Positions 16,380-25,394 are shown, counted from the stretch's first letter. The stretch: DNA of 43,817 nt from Nocardia miyunensis NBRC 108239 (GCF_001613065.1 NZ_BDBQ01000019.1:1-43817), one strand, 5' to 3'. Notes: generated by a model not told the origin, from the sequence alone. Made by a program: numbers and translations.

Positions 16380-16591
16380 CGAGTCTGCCCCCCAATCCTC
16401 ATACCATCGGTCTCGTGGACTTGCCCGGACACCGCGGGGCCCGGGGCCATGCGCCGTCACCGGCGCGACCGGTAACGGTACAGGGCCTCAATATAGCGGA
16501 CCTGCCCGACAGGTTTCGACTCCGACCGGTATCCGGCAACGGATTTCGGCCGATCCGGCGCTGAATCGGACGAAACGGAATGGAAAGAAAC

Positions 16592-16605
16592 TAGAACTTG
16601 TTGCA
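16592..16605 (+). promoter_or_regulatory. KstR-like operator 1 of the epimerase promoter
   Basis: TAGAACTTGTTGCA fits TnnAACnnGTTnnA at every fixed position. It covers the TTGTTG -35 element at 16598-16603. Confidence 0.55.
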
Positions 16606-16626
16606 TATTAGAACGCGTTCTATATT
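16598..16626 (+). promoter_or_regulatory. Promoter of the epimerase gene, leaderless
   Basis: TTGTTG (16598-16603), a 17-base spacer and TATATT (16621-16626) give a good housekeeping-type promoter. Only eight bases separate the -10 from ATG 16635 and no ribosome site is present, so the mRNA is probably leaderless. Confidence 0.65.
16609..16622 (+). promoter_or_regulatory. KstR-like operator 2 of the epimerase promoter
   Basis: TAGAACGCGTTCTA is a perfect 14-bp palindrome and a full match to TnnAACnnGTTnnA, 17 bases from operator 1. It fills the spacer up to the first bases of the TATATT -10. Its position is ideal for repression by a TetR-family dimer. Confidence 0.7.
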
Positions 16627-16634
16627 CTCGTCTC

Positions 16635-17627
16635 ATGAAGGTCGCAGTCACCGGCGCAGCCGGCTTCCTTGGCACCAACCTGCTCCATGAACTCGTGGAG
16701 CGCGGTCACGAGGTGACCGCCATTGATCGCGTCCGGCCGGCCGTCGCACCGGACCCGAAGGTGACCTGGGTCAGCGGTGACGTGCTGGACCCGGAATCGA
16801 TGCGTTCGGCGCTCGAGGGTGCGGAGGTGGTGTACCACCTGGTGGCCATGATTACTCTCGAACATCGCCACGATATGGCCTGGCGGGTCAACACCGAGGG
16901 TGTGCGCGTGGTCGCCGAGGCCGCGCTGGCGGCCGGTGTGCGGCGCATGGTGCACACCAGTTCGATCCACGCGTTCAATCAATACAACTGCGGCGGCCGG
17001 ATCGACGAGCGCACGCAGCGTTCGATCGATCCGGATCTGCCGGTGTACGACCGCTCCAAGTTCCAGGGCGAGGTCGAGCTGCGCAAGGTCATCGATCAGG
17101 GGCTCGACGCGGTGATCTGCAATCCGACCGGGGTGTACGGACCGGTCGATCACTCGGACTCCCGGATCAACACCACGCTGTGGGACGCCGCGCGCGGTCG
17201 CGTCCCGGTCATGATCGCGGGTGGGTTCGACCTGGTCGACGTGCGCGACGTCGCGATCGGCCTGATCCTGGCGGGGGAGAAGGGCCGTACGGGGGAGAAC
17301 TACCTGCTGACCGGCGCGATGTGCTCGATGCTCGAGGTGACCAGGCTGGCCGCGGCGGTGAACGGCAAGCGCGGTCCGCGGTTCGCGATCCCGACCAAGG
17401 TGATCTCCGCCGCGCTGCCCGTGCTGGAGCCGGTCGCGAAGCTGTTCGGCAGCGACCGGGTGTCCAAGGCTGCCATGGGTGCGCTGATCTCCGCGCCGGT
17501 CGTGGACGGTTCGAAAGCCGAGGCCGAACTCGGTTACCGGCCGCGCTCGACCGAGGACACCGTGCGCGATCTGGTCGCCTTCTACAACGGCGAGCCGCTC
17601 GAATCGAAGTCCCGCTGCGTTGCTTGA
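16635..17627 (+). CDS. NAD(P)-dependent epimerase/dehydratase (extended SDR)
   Basis: A 330-residue extended short-chain dehydrogenase. The nucleotide motif GAAGFLG lies at residues ~7-13, followed by acidic ID in VTAIDRV, which favours NAD. The active-site Tyr-Lys lies in PVYDRSKFQGE and the catalytic Ser in VHTSSIHAF. NPTGVYGP and the VDVRDVAIGLI block are typical of 3-beta-hydroxysteroid dehydrogenase/dihydroflavonol-reductase-like SDRs. The true substrate is unknown. The two KstR-like operators over its promoter point to steroid or lipid metabolism; this is inference from motif recall. The start has no ribosome site and appears leaderless. The TGA stop lies 31 bases before the next gene's start. 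Confidence 0.85.
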   Translation: MKVAVTGAAGFLGTNLLHELVERGHEVTAIDRVRPAVAPDPKVTWVSGDVLDPESMRSALEGAEVVYHLVAMITLEHRHDMAWRVNTEGVRVVAEAALAAGVRRMVHTSSIHAFNQYNCGGRIDERTQRSIDPDLPVYDRSKFQGEVELRKVIDQGLDAVICNPTGVYGPVDHSDSRINTTLWDAARGRVPVMIAGGFDLVDVRDVAIGLILAGEKGRTGENYLLTGAMCSMLEVTRLAAAVNGKRGPRFAIPTKVISAALPVLEPVAKLFGSDRVSKAAMGALISAPVVDGSKAEAELGYRPRSTEDTVRDLVAFYNGEPLESKSRCVA

Positions 17628-17634
17628 CAGATAA

Positions 17635-17650
17635 TAGAACACATGTTCGA
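17635..17650 (+). promoter_or_regulatory. LexA (SOS) box of the radical SAM gene
   Basis: TAGAACACATGTTCGA matches 11 of the 12 fixed bases of TCGAAC-N4-GTTCGA, the actinobacterial SOS box. A TTGACA at 17624-17629 with a 17-base spacer to a poor TCGACT -10 places the box across the promoter core. Only six bases separate that -10 from GTG 17659, implying a leaderless transcript. Confidence 0.75.
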
Positions 17651-17658
17651 CTGGGAGG

Positions 17659-18675
17659 GTGCGGTGGCGAAGCCAGACCCTGGATGCCGAGGACGGCGCC
17701 CTCCCGGGACTCGACCGGGCGGGTCTCGTGCGCACTGTGCAGACCCCGGAATTCGACGGCGTGACCTTTCACGAGGTGCTGTGCAAGAGCGCGCTCAACC
17801 GCACGCCGGAGGGTTCCTCGCTGCCGTTCGGCTGGACGATCAACCCCATGCGCGGGTGCTCGCACGCGTGCCGGTACTGCTTCGCGCGAAGTACGCACGA
17901 ATATCTGGATCTGGACGCGGGCCGCGATTTCGACAGTCAGATCGTGGTCAAGACCAATGTCGCCGCGGTGCTGCGACGAGAGCTGAACCGCCGCTCGTGG
18001 CAGCGTGAACCGGTCGCGCTGGGCACCAATACCGATCCCTATCAACGCGCCGAGGGCAGGTACCGGCTGATGCCGGGCATCATCGGCGCGCTGGCCGATT
18101 CGGGCACGCCGTTCTCCATTCTCACCAAGGGCACCCTGCTGCGGCGTGATCTCCCGCTGCTGACGCTCGCCGCCCGGCAGGTGCCGGTGCGGCTGGCGGT
18201 TTCGATCGCGATTCTGGATCCGGACCTGCACCGCGGTCTGGAACCGGGCACGCCGTCGCCGCGGGCGCGACTGGAACTGGTCCGCACCCTCGCCGACGCG
18301 GGTTTCGCGGTGAACGTGATGGTGGCGCCGGTGATTCCCTGCCTGACCGACAGTGCCGCCCGCCTGGACGAACTCTTCGGCGCGATCGCCGAGGCGGGTG
18401 CGGTGAGCGCGGTCGCCTTTCCGATGCATCTGCGCGCCCGTACCCGCGGCTGGTTCCTGCAGTGGCTCGCCGAGCACCACCCGGCGCTGTTGCGCAGATA
18501 TAGGCAGTTGTACGGTCGTGGGGCGTACGTCACACCGGAGTACTCCGCGTGGCTGCGCGGCCGGCTCGATCCGCTGCTGTCGCGGCACGGTTTGGACCGC
18601 GACGTGCCGCCGGAACCCCAGGTCCGGCCTCCGCGGGCACCGCAACCGGCCGCGCAGCTGGCGCTGTTCTCCTAG
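17659..18675 (+). CDS. Rv2578c-family radical SAM protein, SOS-controlled
   Basis: A 338-residue radical S-adenosylmethionine protein of the family named after M. tuberculosis Rv2578c; its reaction is unknown. The cluster-binding motif CSHACRYC (CxxxCxxC) lies near residue 70. It is preceded by FHEVLCKSALN and followed by HEYLDLDAGRDFDSQIVVKTN and VALGTNTDPYQRAEGRYRLMPGII, close to the mycobacterial sequence. The fold is related to spore-photoproduct-lyase-like proteins. GTG 17659 gives the MRW start I recall for Rv2578c; GGGAGG abuts it and cannot serve as a ribosome site. The SOS box nine bases upstream fits a DNA-damage role, as I recall a LexA site at Rv2578c in M. tuberculosis. Confidence 0.92.
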   Translation: MRWRSQTLDAEDGALPGLDRAGLVRTVQTPEFDGVTFHEVLCKSALNRTPEGSSLPFGWTINPMRGCSHACRYCFARSTHEYLDLDAGRDFDSQIVVKTNVAAVLRRELNRRSWQREPVALGTNTDPYQRAEGRYRLMPGIIGALADSGTPFSILTKGTLLRRDLPLLTLAARQVPVRLAVSIAILDPDLHRGLEPGTPSPRARLELVRTLADAGFAVNVMVAPVIPCLTDSAARLDELFGAIAEAGAVSAVAFPMHLRARTRGWFLQWLAEHHPALLRRYRQLYGRGAYVTPEYSAWLRGRLDPLLSRHGLDRDVPPEPQVRPPRAPQPAAQLALFS

Positions 18676-18911
18676 CGCGGCCCGCCCCGGGGCCCGGACG
18701 GGCGCGGGTCAGGTGAGCAGAGGAGGCGAGAGCCGGGGCGCGGGGCGTCTGCGCCGCGGCGCTGGACAGCTCGGCACGCCGGCGTGACGCGGCGCTGCCG
18801 AGGAATCGGTACGACGCGAAATCTGTTGAACCGCTTGCTACTCGGGCACATCCGAAGGCAGCGGAGTAACTTGGCATGTGGTACTCATCGACGAGGAAGT
18901 GATACACGCGC

Positions 18912-20900
18912 ATGGTTGCCCAGGGCTCTGATTCTCCCGGCGACGCCGCCTCGCAGGCCGGTCGCGCGGACGCGACCGGAACCGGTGGCGTCGCAGAGAA
19001 ATTGGAAAAGGTCGTCATCCGATTCGCCGGAGACTCCGGCGACGGTATGCAGCTGACCGGTGACCGTTTCACTCACGAGGCCGCCGCATTCGGTAACGAC
19101 CTTGCCACACAACCGAACTTTCCCGCCGAGATCCGTGCGCCCCAGGGCACGCTACCCGGCGTCTCCTCGTTCCAGATCCAGATCGCCGACTACGACATCC
19201 TCACCGCCGGTGATCAGCCCGATGTGCTGGTGGCGATGAATCCCGCGGCGCTGAAGGCGAATCTGGAGGATCTGCCGCGCGGGGCGACGATCATCGTCAA
19301 CACCGACGAGTTCACCAAGCGCACGCTGACCAAGGTCGGCTATGCGGCCGATCCGCTCGCCGACGACTCACTGTCCGATTTCGTCGTGCACCGGGTGCCG
19401 ATGACCTCGCTGACGCTGGGGGCGACCGAGTCGACCGGCGTCGGCAAGAAGGACGGCCAGCGAGCGAAGAACATGTTCGCACTCGGCCTGCTGTCCTGGA
19501 TGTACGGGCGGCCGATCGGCGGCACCGAACAGTTCATGCGCGAGAAGTTCGCCGCCAAACCGGATATCGCCGAGGCGAACATCCTGGCGTTCCGGGCCGG
19601 CTGGAACTACGGCGAGACCACCGAGGCATTCGCGACCACCTACGAGGTCGCCCCGGCGGCACTGCCCCCGGGCACCTATCGGCAGATCACCGGCAACACC
19701 GCCCTGGCATACGGCATCGTCGCGGCCGGGCAGCTCGCGGGTCTGCAGGTCTTCCTGGGCACCTATCCGATCACGCCCGCCTCGGACATCCTGCACGAAC
19801 TGAGCAAGCACAAGAACTTCGGCGTCACGACCTTCCAGGCGGAGGACGAGATCGCCGGAATCGGTGCGGCACTGGGTGCTTCGCTGGGCGGTGCGCTCGG
19901 GGTGACCAGCACGTCGGGCCCGGGCCTGGCGCTCAAGAGCGAGACCATCGGCCTGGCGGTGATGACCGAGGTGCCGCTGCTGATCGTGGACGTGCAGCGC
20001 GGCGGCCCCTCGACGGGTCTGCCGACCAAGACCGAACAGGCCGATCTGCTGCAGGCGCTGTACGGGCGCAACGGCGAATCGCCGGTCGCGGTGATCGCGC
20101 CGCGTTCACCGGCCGACTGCTTCGCGGCCGCGGTGGAAGCCGCGCGCATCGCGCTGACCTACCGCACACCGGTGCTGCTGCTCTCGGACGGCTCGATCGC
20201 CAATGGTTCCGAGCCCTGGGCGATTCCGCAGGTCGCGGACCTGGGGCGGATCGAGCCCGCCTTCGAATCCGCCGCCGCCGAAGGCGATTCGGATCCGTAT
20301 CAGCCCTATGCGCGTGATCCGGAGACCCTGGCCCGATCGTTCGCGCTACCGGGCACGCGCGGCCGCGCGCATCGCATCGGCGGTCTGGAGAAGGCCGACG
20401 GCACCGGCAACATCTCCTACGATCCGGCGAACCACGATCTGATGGTCCGGCTGCGCCAGGCGAAGATCGATGGGATCGAGGTGCCTGACCTCGAGGTCGA
20501 CGATCCCAGCGGGAACGCCGAGTTGCTGCTGATCGGCTGGGGCAGCTCCTATGGGCCGATCGGCGAGGCCTGCCGCCGGGCGCGGCGGCGCGGAGTGCCC
20601 GTGGCGCAGGCGCATCTGCGGAACCTGAATCCGCTGCCCGCCAACACCGGCGAGGTGCTGCGCCGCTACCGCACCGTGGTCGCGCCGGAAATGAACGGCG
20701 GTCAGCTGGCCATGCTGCTGCGCGGCCGGTATCTGGTGGATGTGCAGCCGTGGACGAAGGTCGCCGGTACCGCCTTCTCGGCGCAGGAGCTGGTCGGGGT
20801 GATCGACGCGGCACTGGACGGATCGCTCGCGGAACTCGAGAACGACAAGGTCTTCGCCGCACGCGCGAGGGCGACCTACCGCACTGTAGGGGGTAACTGA
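18912..20900 (+). CDS. korA: 2-oxoglutarate:ferredoxin oxidoreductase, fused gamma-alpha subunit
   Basis: With KorB it oxidatively decarboxylates 2-oxoglutarate to succinyl-CoA using ferredoxin, a CoA-dependent route in actinobacterial TCA metabolism. It has 662 residues. The gamma domain (about 33-225) starts KVVIRFAGDSGDGMQLTGDRF. The alpha domain starts near 255 with the TGNTALAYGIVAAGQLAG segment and has YPITPASDILHELSKH, QAEDEIAGIGAALGAS, TSTSGPGLALKSE and VDVQRGGPSTGLPTKTEQ, the usual pyrimidine-binding and CoA-related blocks. ATG 18912 is preceded by GAGGAAG twelve bases away. The stop overlaps the korB start (TGATG). The upstream region shares GAGTAACTTGG with the leader of the gene at 27895. 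Confidence 0.96.
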   Translation: MVAQGSDSPGDAASQAGRADATGTGGVAEKLEKVVIRFAGDSGDGMQLTGDRFTHEAAAFGNDLATQPNFPAEIRAPQGTLPGVSSFQIQIADYDILTAGDQPDVLVAMNPAALKANLEDLPRGATIIVNTDEFTKRTLTKVGYAADPLADDSLSDFVVHRVPMTSLTLGATESTGVGKKDGQRAKNMFALGLLSWMYGRPIGGTEQFMREKFAAKPDIAEANILAFRAGWNYGETTEAFATTYEVAPAALPPGTYRQITGNTALAYGIVAAGQLAGLQVFLGTYPITPASDILHELSKHKNFGVTTFQAEDEIAGIGAALGASLGGALGVTSTSGPGLALKSETIGLAVMTEVPLLIVDVQRGGPSTGLPTKTEQADLLQALYGRNGESPVAVIAPRSPADCFAAAVEAARIALTYRTPVLLLSDGSIANGSEPWAIPQVADLGRIEPAFESAAAEGDSDPYQPYARDPETLARSFALPGTRGRAHRIGGLEKADGTGNISYDPANHDLMVRLRQAKIDGIEVPDLEVDDPSGNAELLLIGWGSSYGPIGEACRRARRRGVPVAQAHLRNLNPLPANTGEVLRRYRTVVAPEMNGGQLAMLLRGRYLVDVQPWTKVAGTAFSAQELVGVIDAALDGSLAELENDKVFAARARATYRTVGGN

Positions 20901-21979
20901 TGACGATCGTGGAAACCTCGCTCGTCGGCGCCGATCTCGGTCTGACCGGCCTGTCCGGTGTGCCGGGCGCCGACGGGCCGCAGAAGGTCAAGGACTACAC
21001 CTCGGATCAGGAGGTGCGCTGGTGTCCGGGCTGCGGTGACTACGTCATCCTGGCGACCGTGCGCAGCTTCCTGGCAGATCTCGGGTTGCGCCGGGAGAAC
21101 ATGATGTTCGTCTCGGGCATCGGCTGCTCGAGCCGTTTCCCGTACTACCTGGACGCCTACGGGATCCATTCGATCCACGGCCGCGCGCCCGCGATCGCGA
21201 CGGGCATGGCGGTGACCCGCCCGGATCTGTCGGTGTGGGTGGTGACCGGCGACGGCGATGCGCTCTCGATCGGCGGCAACCACCTCATCCACGCCCTGCG
21301 CCGCAATGTGAACATGACGATCCTGCTGTTCAACAACCGGATCTACGGACTCACCAAGGGCCAGTACTCGCCGACCTCGGAACCGGGCAAGGTCACCAAG
21401 TCGACGCCGATGGGGTCGGTGGACCACCCGTTCAACACGTTGTCGGTGGCCCTGGGCGCGGAGGCGACCTTCGCCGCGCGGGCGCTGGATTCGGATCGCG
21501 CCGGGCTGACCGAGGTGCTGCGGGCGGCCGCGGAGCATCGCGGCACCTCCTTCGTGGAGATCCTGCAGGACTGCCCGATCTTCAACGACGGTTCGTTCGA
21601 CGTGCTGCGCAAGGACGACGCCGAATCCCACCTGATCCGGCTGCGTCACGGCGAGCCGCTGCGCTTCGGCGCGGAGGGCGAATTCGCGGTGGTACGAAGC
21701 GGTTTCGGCCTCGACGTGGTGGCCGCGGATTCGGTCGCCGAGTCCGAGATCGTCGTGCACGACGCCTATTGCGAGGATCCGGAGTACGCGTACGCGCTCT
21801 CGCGCCTGTCGGAGCAGGACCTGTCGCACGTCCCGGTCGGCATCTTCCGCAGCGTCTCGCGACCGACCTACGACGACGGCGTTCGCGAGCAGAACGAGAT
21901 GGCGCGGGAACGCCGGCCCGTGCACGCGGATTCACTGCAGCAGCTGCTCACCGGTAAGGAGACCTGGACGGTCGGCTGA
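20900..21979 (+). CDS. korB: 2-oxoglutarate:ferredoxin oxidoreductase beta subunit
   Basis: The thiamine-diphosphate and 4Fe-4S-binding subunit of the KorAB enzyme. It has 359 residues. Cluster ligands are likely C42 and C45 (RWCPGCGDYV), C76 (GIGCSSRFPYY) and C225 (LQDCPIFND). The ThDP/Mg motif is G117-D-G-D120 followed later by NNRIYGLTKGQYSPTSE. It starts at an ATG overlapping the korA stop, so the subunits are made together. It ends just before a long composite hairpin shared with the convergent small gene. All key residues look intact. Confidence 0.96.
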   Translation: MTIVETSLVGADLGLTGLSGVPGADGPQKVKDYTSDQEVRWCPGCGDYVILATVRSFLADLGLRRENMMFVSGIGCSSRFPYYLDAYGIHSIHGRAPAIATGMAVTRPDLSVWVVTGDGDALSIGGNHLIHALRRNVNMTILLFNNRIYGLTKGQYSPTSEPGKVTKSTPMGSVDHPFNTLSVALGAEATFAARALDSDRAGLTEVLRAAAEHRGTSFVEILQDCPIFNDGSFDVLRKDDAESHLIRLRHGEPLRFGAEGEFAVVRSGFGLDVVAADSVAESEIVVHDAYCEDPEYAYALSRLSEQDLSHVPVGIFRSVSRPTYDDGVREQNEMARERRPVHADSLQQLLTGKETWTVG

Positions 21980-21991
21980 GTCTGCTCATCG

Positions 21992-22036
21992 GTTCGGGCG
22001 GTGCGTGTCGCGATCGGCGACGTTCACCGTCCGAAC
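21992..22036. terminator. Composite terminator hairpin after korB
   Basis: An outer 12-bp stem (GTTCGGGCGGTG at 21992-22003 and CACCGTCCGAAC at 22025-22036, with one G-T wobble) encloses an inner 5-bp stem GTCGC/GCGAC with loop GATCG (22007-22021). The hairpin fits exactly between the korB stop and the stop of the convergent small gene, so it probably ends both transcripts. Confidence 0.75.
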
Positions 22037-22348
22037 TCATGTTCGTGGTGGTCCATGCCGATCCACGACGAGCGCCGCTGCCGGTGAGGTCGGCGCGGGC
22101 GACAGTGGCCGGCGCGTGGTCGGCCGGGGCAGGACAGGCGGGGTCGATGCCGGGACGTGGGTCGGCGAATCCTCCGGCGAGATCGTGGGGGAGCCCGGCG
22201 TCGGCCGAGTCTGGCTCGTGCCGGGCGTCGGCGAGATCGGCGGCTGGGCCGCGACGAGGGCGCCGCCGCAGAGGGAGAGCGTCAGCGCCGACCCGGCCGC
22301 GAGAATCTGCGTCGTCCCGAATCGTTCCCTCGCCCCGAACCTCTGCAT
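22037..22348 (-). CDS. Small secreted proline-rich protein
   Basis: A 103-residue protein with a basic N-terminus (MQRFGARERFG), a hydrophobic stretch TTQILAAGSALTLSLCGGALVAA that reads as a signal peptide or anchor, and a Pro/Thr/Ser-rich remainder (SPTPGTSQTRPTPGSPT). No family recognised. ATG 22348 has AAAGGAC seven bases upstream; a longer frame to 22396 lacks such a site. The stop directly abuts the hairpin at 21992-22036, which supports a real convergent transcript. High-GC low-complexity frames can be spurious, so confidence is moderate. Confidence 0.5.
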   Translation of the reverse strand: MQRFGARERFGTTQILAAGSALTLSLCGGALVAAQPPISPTPGTSQTRPTPGSPTISPEDSPTHVPASTPPVLPRPTTRRPLSPAPTSPAAALVVDRHGPPRT

Positions 22349-22480
22349 CGACCGTCCTTTCGTCCGGCGGCGGAGTGCCGCGACCGCGATTGTCAACCCC
22401 TCTTGCGGCCGAACGGGTGCGACGCGCCGCGATACCGGACCGGACGAAAGGATCGATCCAATCGGATGTCCGCGAGCGGC

Positions 22481-23401
22481 TCAGCGCAGTGCCGGAGGAT
22501 TGTTCAGATCGGTCGCCGAGAACGTGTCGCACGCCTTCACCTGGCCGTTGTGATATCCGGTGAGGAACCACTTCTGACGTTCGGAGGAGGATCCGTGCGT
22601 CCAGGACTCCGGGTTGGTCCGGCCGGTGGCGGCCTTCTGGATCCGATCGTCGCCGACCGACGAGGCGGCCGAGAGCGCGTCCTGAATGTCCTTGTCCGAC
22701 AGCGGTTTCAGGAACGCCTGCTTGCTGCCTGGCGCGGGGAGCTTATCGGCATAGGAGGCCCACACCCCGGCATAGCAGTCGGCCTGCAGTTCCAGCCGCA
22801 CGGACCCGGAGGAAGCGCCCTGTGCGGACTTCGCGGCCCGGCCCGAATCGCCGACCAGATTCTGGATGTGGTGGCCGACCTCGTGCGCGACCACGTACTC
22901 CTGGGCCAGCGGTCCGCCGCTGGAACCGAACTTGTCGACCAGTTCCTGGAAGAAACTGGTGTCGAAATAGGCGGTGTGATCGGCGGGGCAGTAGAACGGC
23001 CCGACCGCGCTGGTGGCCCGGCCGCAGCCACCGGTGTTCACCGCACCGGTGAACAACTGCACCTTGGGTGGGGTGTACGCCCTGCGGGTCTGCTGGGGGA
23101 GCTTGGTACCCCACACCGAGTCCAGGCTCTGCGCGGTGAGCACGACCCGGCAGTCGACGTACTTGTTCGCATCCGCGCCGGTCTTGCAGTGTGCGGGCGT
23201 CTTCGCGGTCCCGGACTGGGCGATCGTCGTGCCCCCGGTGACCTCGCGCAGCAGCGATTGCGGATCCCCGCCGAAGACCAGTGCCAGGACCAGCACGATC
23301 AGACCGCCCGCGCCGCCGAGCGCGATCTTCCCACCCATTCCCGGGCCACCGCCCGAGGAGGCCCGATCCGGATCGATCTGCATGCCCTCGTTGAAGGTCA
23401 T
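22481..23401 (-). CDS. Membrane-anchored neutral zinc metallopeptidase (YpfJ family)
   Basis: A 306-residue protein of the YpfJ/PF04228 type. The sequence shows a glycine-rich N-terminus, one membrane helix at about 26-44, and an extracytoplasmic domain with the zinc motif H173-E-V-G-H177 (VVAHEVGHHIQNL). Family blocks include FYCPADHTAYFDTSFFQEL and the later ELQADCYAGVWA, which supplies the third ligand region. Physiological substrates are unknown. ATG 23401 has GAGAGGG seven bases upstream; the frame to 23440 adds non-conserved sequence. From memory the corresponding M. tuberculosis gene is Rv2575, close to aspS there too. It is divergent from aspS. Confidence 0.9.
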   Translation of the reverse strand: MTFNEGMQIDPDRASSGGGPGMGGKIALGGAGGLIVLVLALVFGGDPQSLLREVTGGTTIAQSGTAKTPAHCKTGADANKYVDCRVVLTAQSLDSVWGTKLPQQTRRAYTPPKVQLFTGAVNTGGCGRATSAVGPFYCPADHTAYFDTSFFQELVDKFGSSGGPLAQEYVVAHEVGHHIQNLVGDSGRAAKSAQGASSGSVRLELQADCYAGVWASYADKLPAPGSKQAFLKPLSDKDIQDALSAASSVGDDRIQKAATGRTNPESWTHGSSSERQKWFLTGYHNGQVKACDTFSATDLNNPPALR

Positions 23402-23527
23402 CCCGTGGCCCTCTCGCCCGTTCGTTCGCTGTGCCGTCACGTGATCCGGTCGGTCCGGTCCGCGCGCGGGCTACAGCTTGACACGGGCGTGGCGGATATC
23501 GGTTTCCGAGGGGTGAACGTGTCTCTC

Positions 23528-23533
23528 TAGGAT
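23528..23533 (+). promoter_or_regulatory. Candidate -10 element of aspS
   Basis: TAGGAT at 23528-23533 lies 52 bases before GTG 23586. No convincing -35 is seen. A TTGACA at 23478-23483 is too far away for this -10. Weak evidence. Confidence 0.3.
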
Positions 23534-23585
23534 AGGAGCGCATCCGCCCACCCCGCCGGTGCATCGACCCGTCGAAAGGAATCCC

Positions 23586-25394
23586 GTGCTGCGCACCCAC
23601 TTGGCAGGTTCGCTGCGAAGCGAACACGCCGGTCTGACCGTGACCCTCACCGGTTGGGTGGCTCGCCGTCGCGACCACGGTGGCGTGATCTTCATCGATC
23701 TGCGCGACGCGTCGGGTGTGGCGCAGGTGGTGTTCCGCGAGGGTGTTCCGGCCGAACAGGCGCACCGGTTGCGCGCGGAGTACTGCGTGCAGGTGACCGG
23801 CGTGGTCGAGGCGCGGCCCGACGGCAGTGAGAACCCGAATCTGCCCACCGGCTCGATCGAGGTGAACGTCGCCGAACTCGTCGTCCTCAACGAGGCCGCG
23901 CCGCTGCCGTTCCAGCTCGACGAGCAGCCCGGTGAGGAAGCGCGGCTGAAGTACCGCTACCTGGACCTGCGTCGCGAGGGCCCGGCCCACGCCATCCGGC
24001 TGCGTTCCCAGGTCAACGCCGCGGCCCGCGCGGTTCTGGCCGACCATGCCTTCGTCGAGGTCGAGACCCCGACCATGACCCGTTCCACGCCCGAGGGCGC
24101 GCGCGACTTCCTGGTCCCGGCCCGGTTGCAGCCCGGTAAGTTCTACGCGCTGCCGCAGAGCCCGCAGCTGTTCAAGCAGTTGCTGATGGTCTCGGGTGTC
24201 GAGCGGTATTACCAGATCGCGCGCTGCTACCGCGACGAGGACTTCCGCGCGGACCGGCAGCCCGAATTCACCCAGCTCGACGTCGAGATGAGCTTCGTGA
24301 CCCAGGAGGACGTGATCCTGCTGGCCGAGGATGTGCTCAGCGCGCTGTGGAAACTCGTCGGCCACGAGATCCCCACGCCGATCCGGCACATGACCTACGC
24401 CGAGTCGATGCGCCGGTTCGGCAGCGACAAGCCGGATCTGCGGTTCGGCGTCGAAATCACCGAGTGCACAGAGTATTTCGCGCAGACGCCGTTCCGGGTG
24501 TTCCAGGCGCCGTACGTCGGCGCGGTCGTGATGCCCGGCGGTGCCAGCCAGCCGCGGCGTCAGCTCGACGCCTGGCAGGAGTGGGCCAAGCAGCGCGGCG
24601 CGAAGGGGCTGGCGTACATCCTGGTCAACGAGGACGGCACGTTGGGCGGTCCGGTGGCCAAGAACCTCACCGACTCCGAGCGCGAGGGCCTGGCCAAGCA
24701 CGTCGGCGCGGAACCGGGGGACTGCGTGTTCTTCGCCGCCGGTGAGACGAAGGCGCAGCGAGCGCTGCTGGGCGCCGCGCGCGGTGAGATCGCGCGCAAG
24801 TGTGACCTGATCGACGAGAACGCCTGGGCGTTCGTCTGGATCGTGGACGCGCCCCTGTTCGAACCGGCCGCCGACGCGACCGCGAGTGGCGATGTCGCCC
24901 TGGGACATTCGGCGTGGACCGCGGTGCACCACGCGTTCACCTCGCCCAAACCCGAGTCCCTGGACACCTTCGACACCGATCCCGGCGCGGCGCTGGCCTA
25001 CGCCTACGACATCGTCTGCAACGGCAACGAGATCGGCGGCGGTTCCATCCGCATCCACCGCCGTGACGTCCAGGAGCGGGTGTTCAAGGTGATGGGCATC
25101 AGCCACGACGAGGCGCAGGAGAAGTTCGGCTTCCTGCTGGACGCGTTCTCCTACGGCGCACCGCCGCACGGCGGCATCGCCTTCGGCTGGGACCGCATCA
25201 CCGCGCTGCTGGCCGGGGTGGATTCGATCCGCGATGTCATCGCGTTCCCGAAGTCCGGCGGCGGTGTGGACCCGCTGACCGACGCGCCCGCGCCGATCAC
25301 CCGGCAGCAGCGCAAGGAGGCGGGGCTCGAGGTCGTCCTCGACGAGAACGGCAACCCGGTGACCCCGGACCGGAAGACCGCCGAGAAGAAGTAA
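23586..25394 (+). CDS. aspS: Aspartyl-tRNA synthetase
   Basis: A class II synthetase of 602 residues, the bacterial long form with an OB-fold anticodon domain (1-~105), catalytic core and GAD insertion (~290-420). Motifs include [15 protein letters not shown], motif 2 [24 protein letters not shown]-like [13 protein letters not shown] and motif 3 [15 protein letters not shown]. The bacterial long form in actinobacteria usually also makes Asp-tRNA-Asn for the amidotransferase route; the window does not show that partner. GTG 23586 has GAAAGGA six bases upstream and matches the start of relatives; a start at 23559 adds a non-conserved MHRPVERNP. It appears monocistronic. Confidence 0.97.
   Translation: MLRTHLAGSLRSEHAGLTVTLTGWVARRRDHGGVIFIDLRDASGVAQVVFREGVPAEQAHRLRAEYCVQVTGVVEARPDGSENPNLPTGSIEVNVAELVVLNEAAPLPFQLDEQPGEEARLKYRYLDLRREGPAHAIRLRSQVNAAARAVLADHAFVEVETPTMTRSTPEGARDFLVPARLQPGKFYALPQSPQLFKQLLMVSGVERYYQIARCYRDEDFRADRQPEFTQLDVEMSFVTQEDVILLAEDVLSALWKLVGHEIPTPIRHMTYAESMRRFGSDKPDLRFGVEITECTEYFAQTPFRVFQAPYVGAVVMPGGASQPRRQLDAWQEWAKQRGAKGLAYILVNEDGTLGGPVAKNLTDSEREGLAKHVGAEPGDCVFFAAGETKAQRALLGAARGEIARKCDLIDENAWAFVWIVDAPLFEPAADATASGDVALGHSAWTAVHHAFTSPKPESLDTFDTDPGAALAYAYDIVCNGNEIGGGSIRIHRRDVQERVFKVMGISHDEAQEKFGFLLDAFSYGAPPHGGIAFGWDRITALLAGVDSIRDVIAFPKSGGGVDPLTDAPAPITRQQRKEAGLEVVLDENGNPVTPDRKTAEKK

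Noticed and set aside
14505..16475. 656-codon plus-strand frame
   Set aside because: It is antisense to the ESX pair; the minus strand has the EspC-like helix pattern, coupled starts and a terminator.
18866..18885. MtrA-type GTAAC direct repeat upstream of korA
   Set aside because: Only one GTAAC half is present; the second half is absent at the expected spacing here and at 27880.
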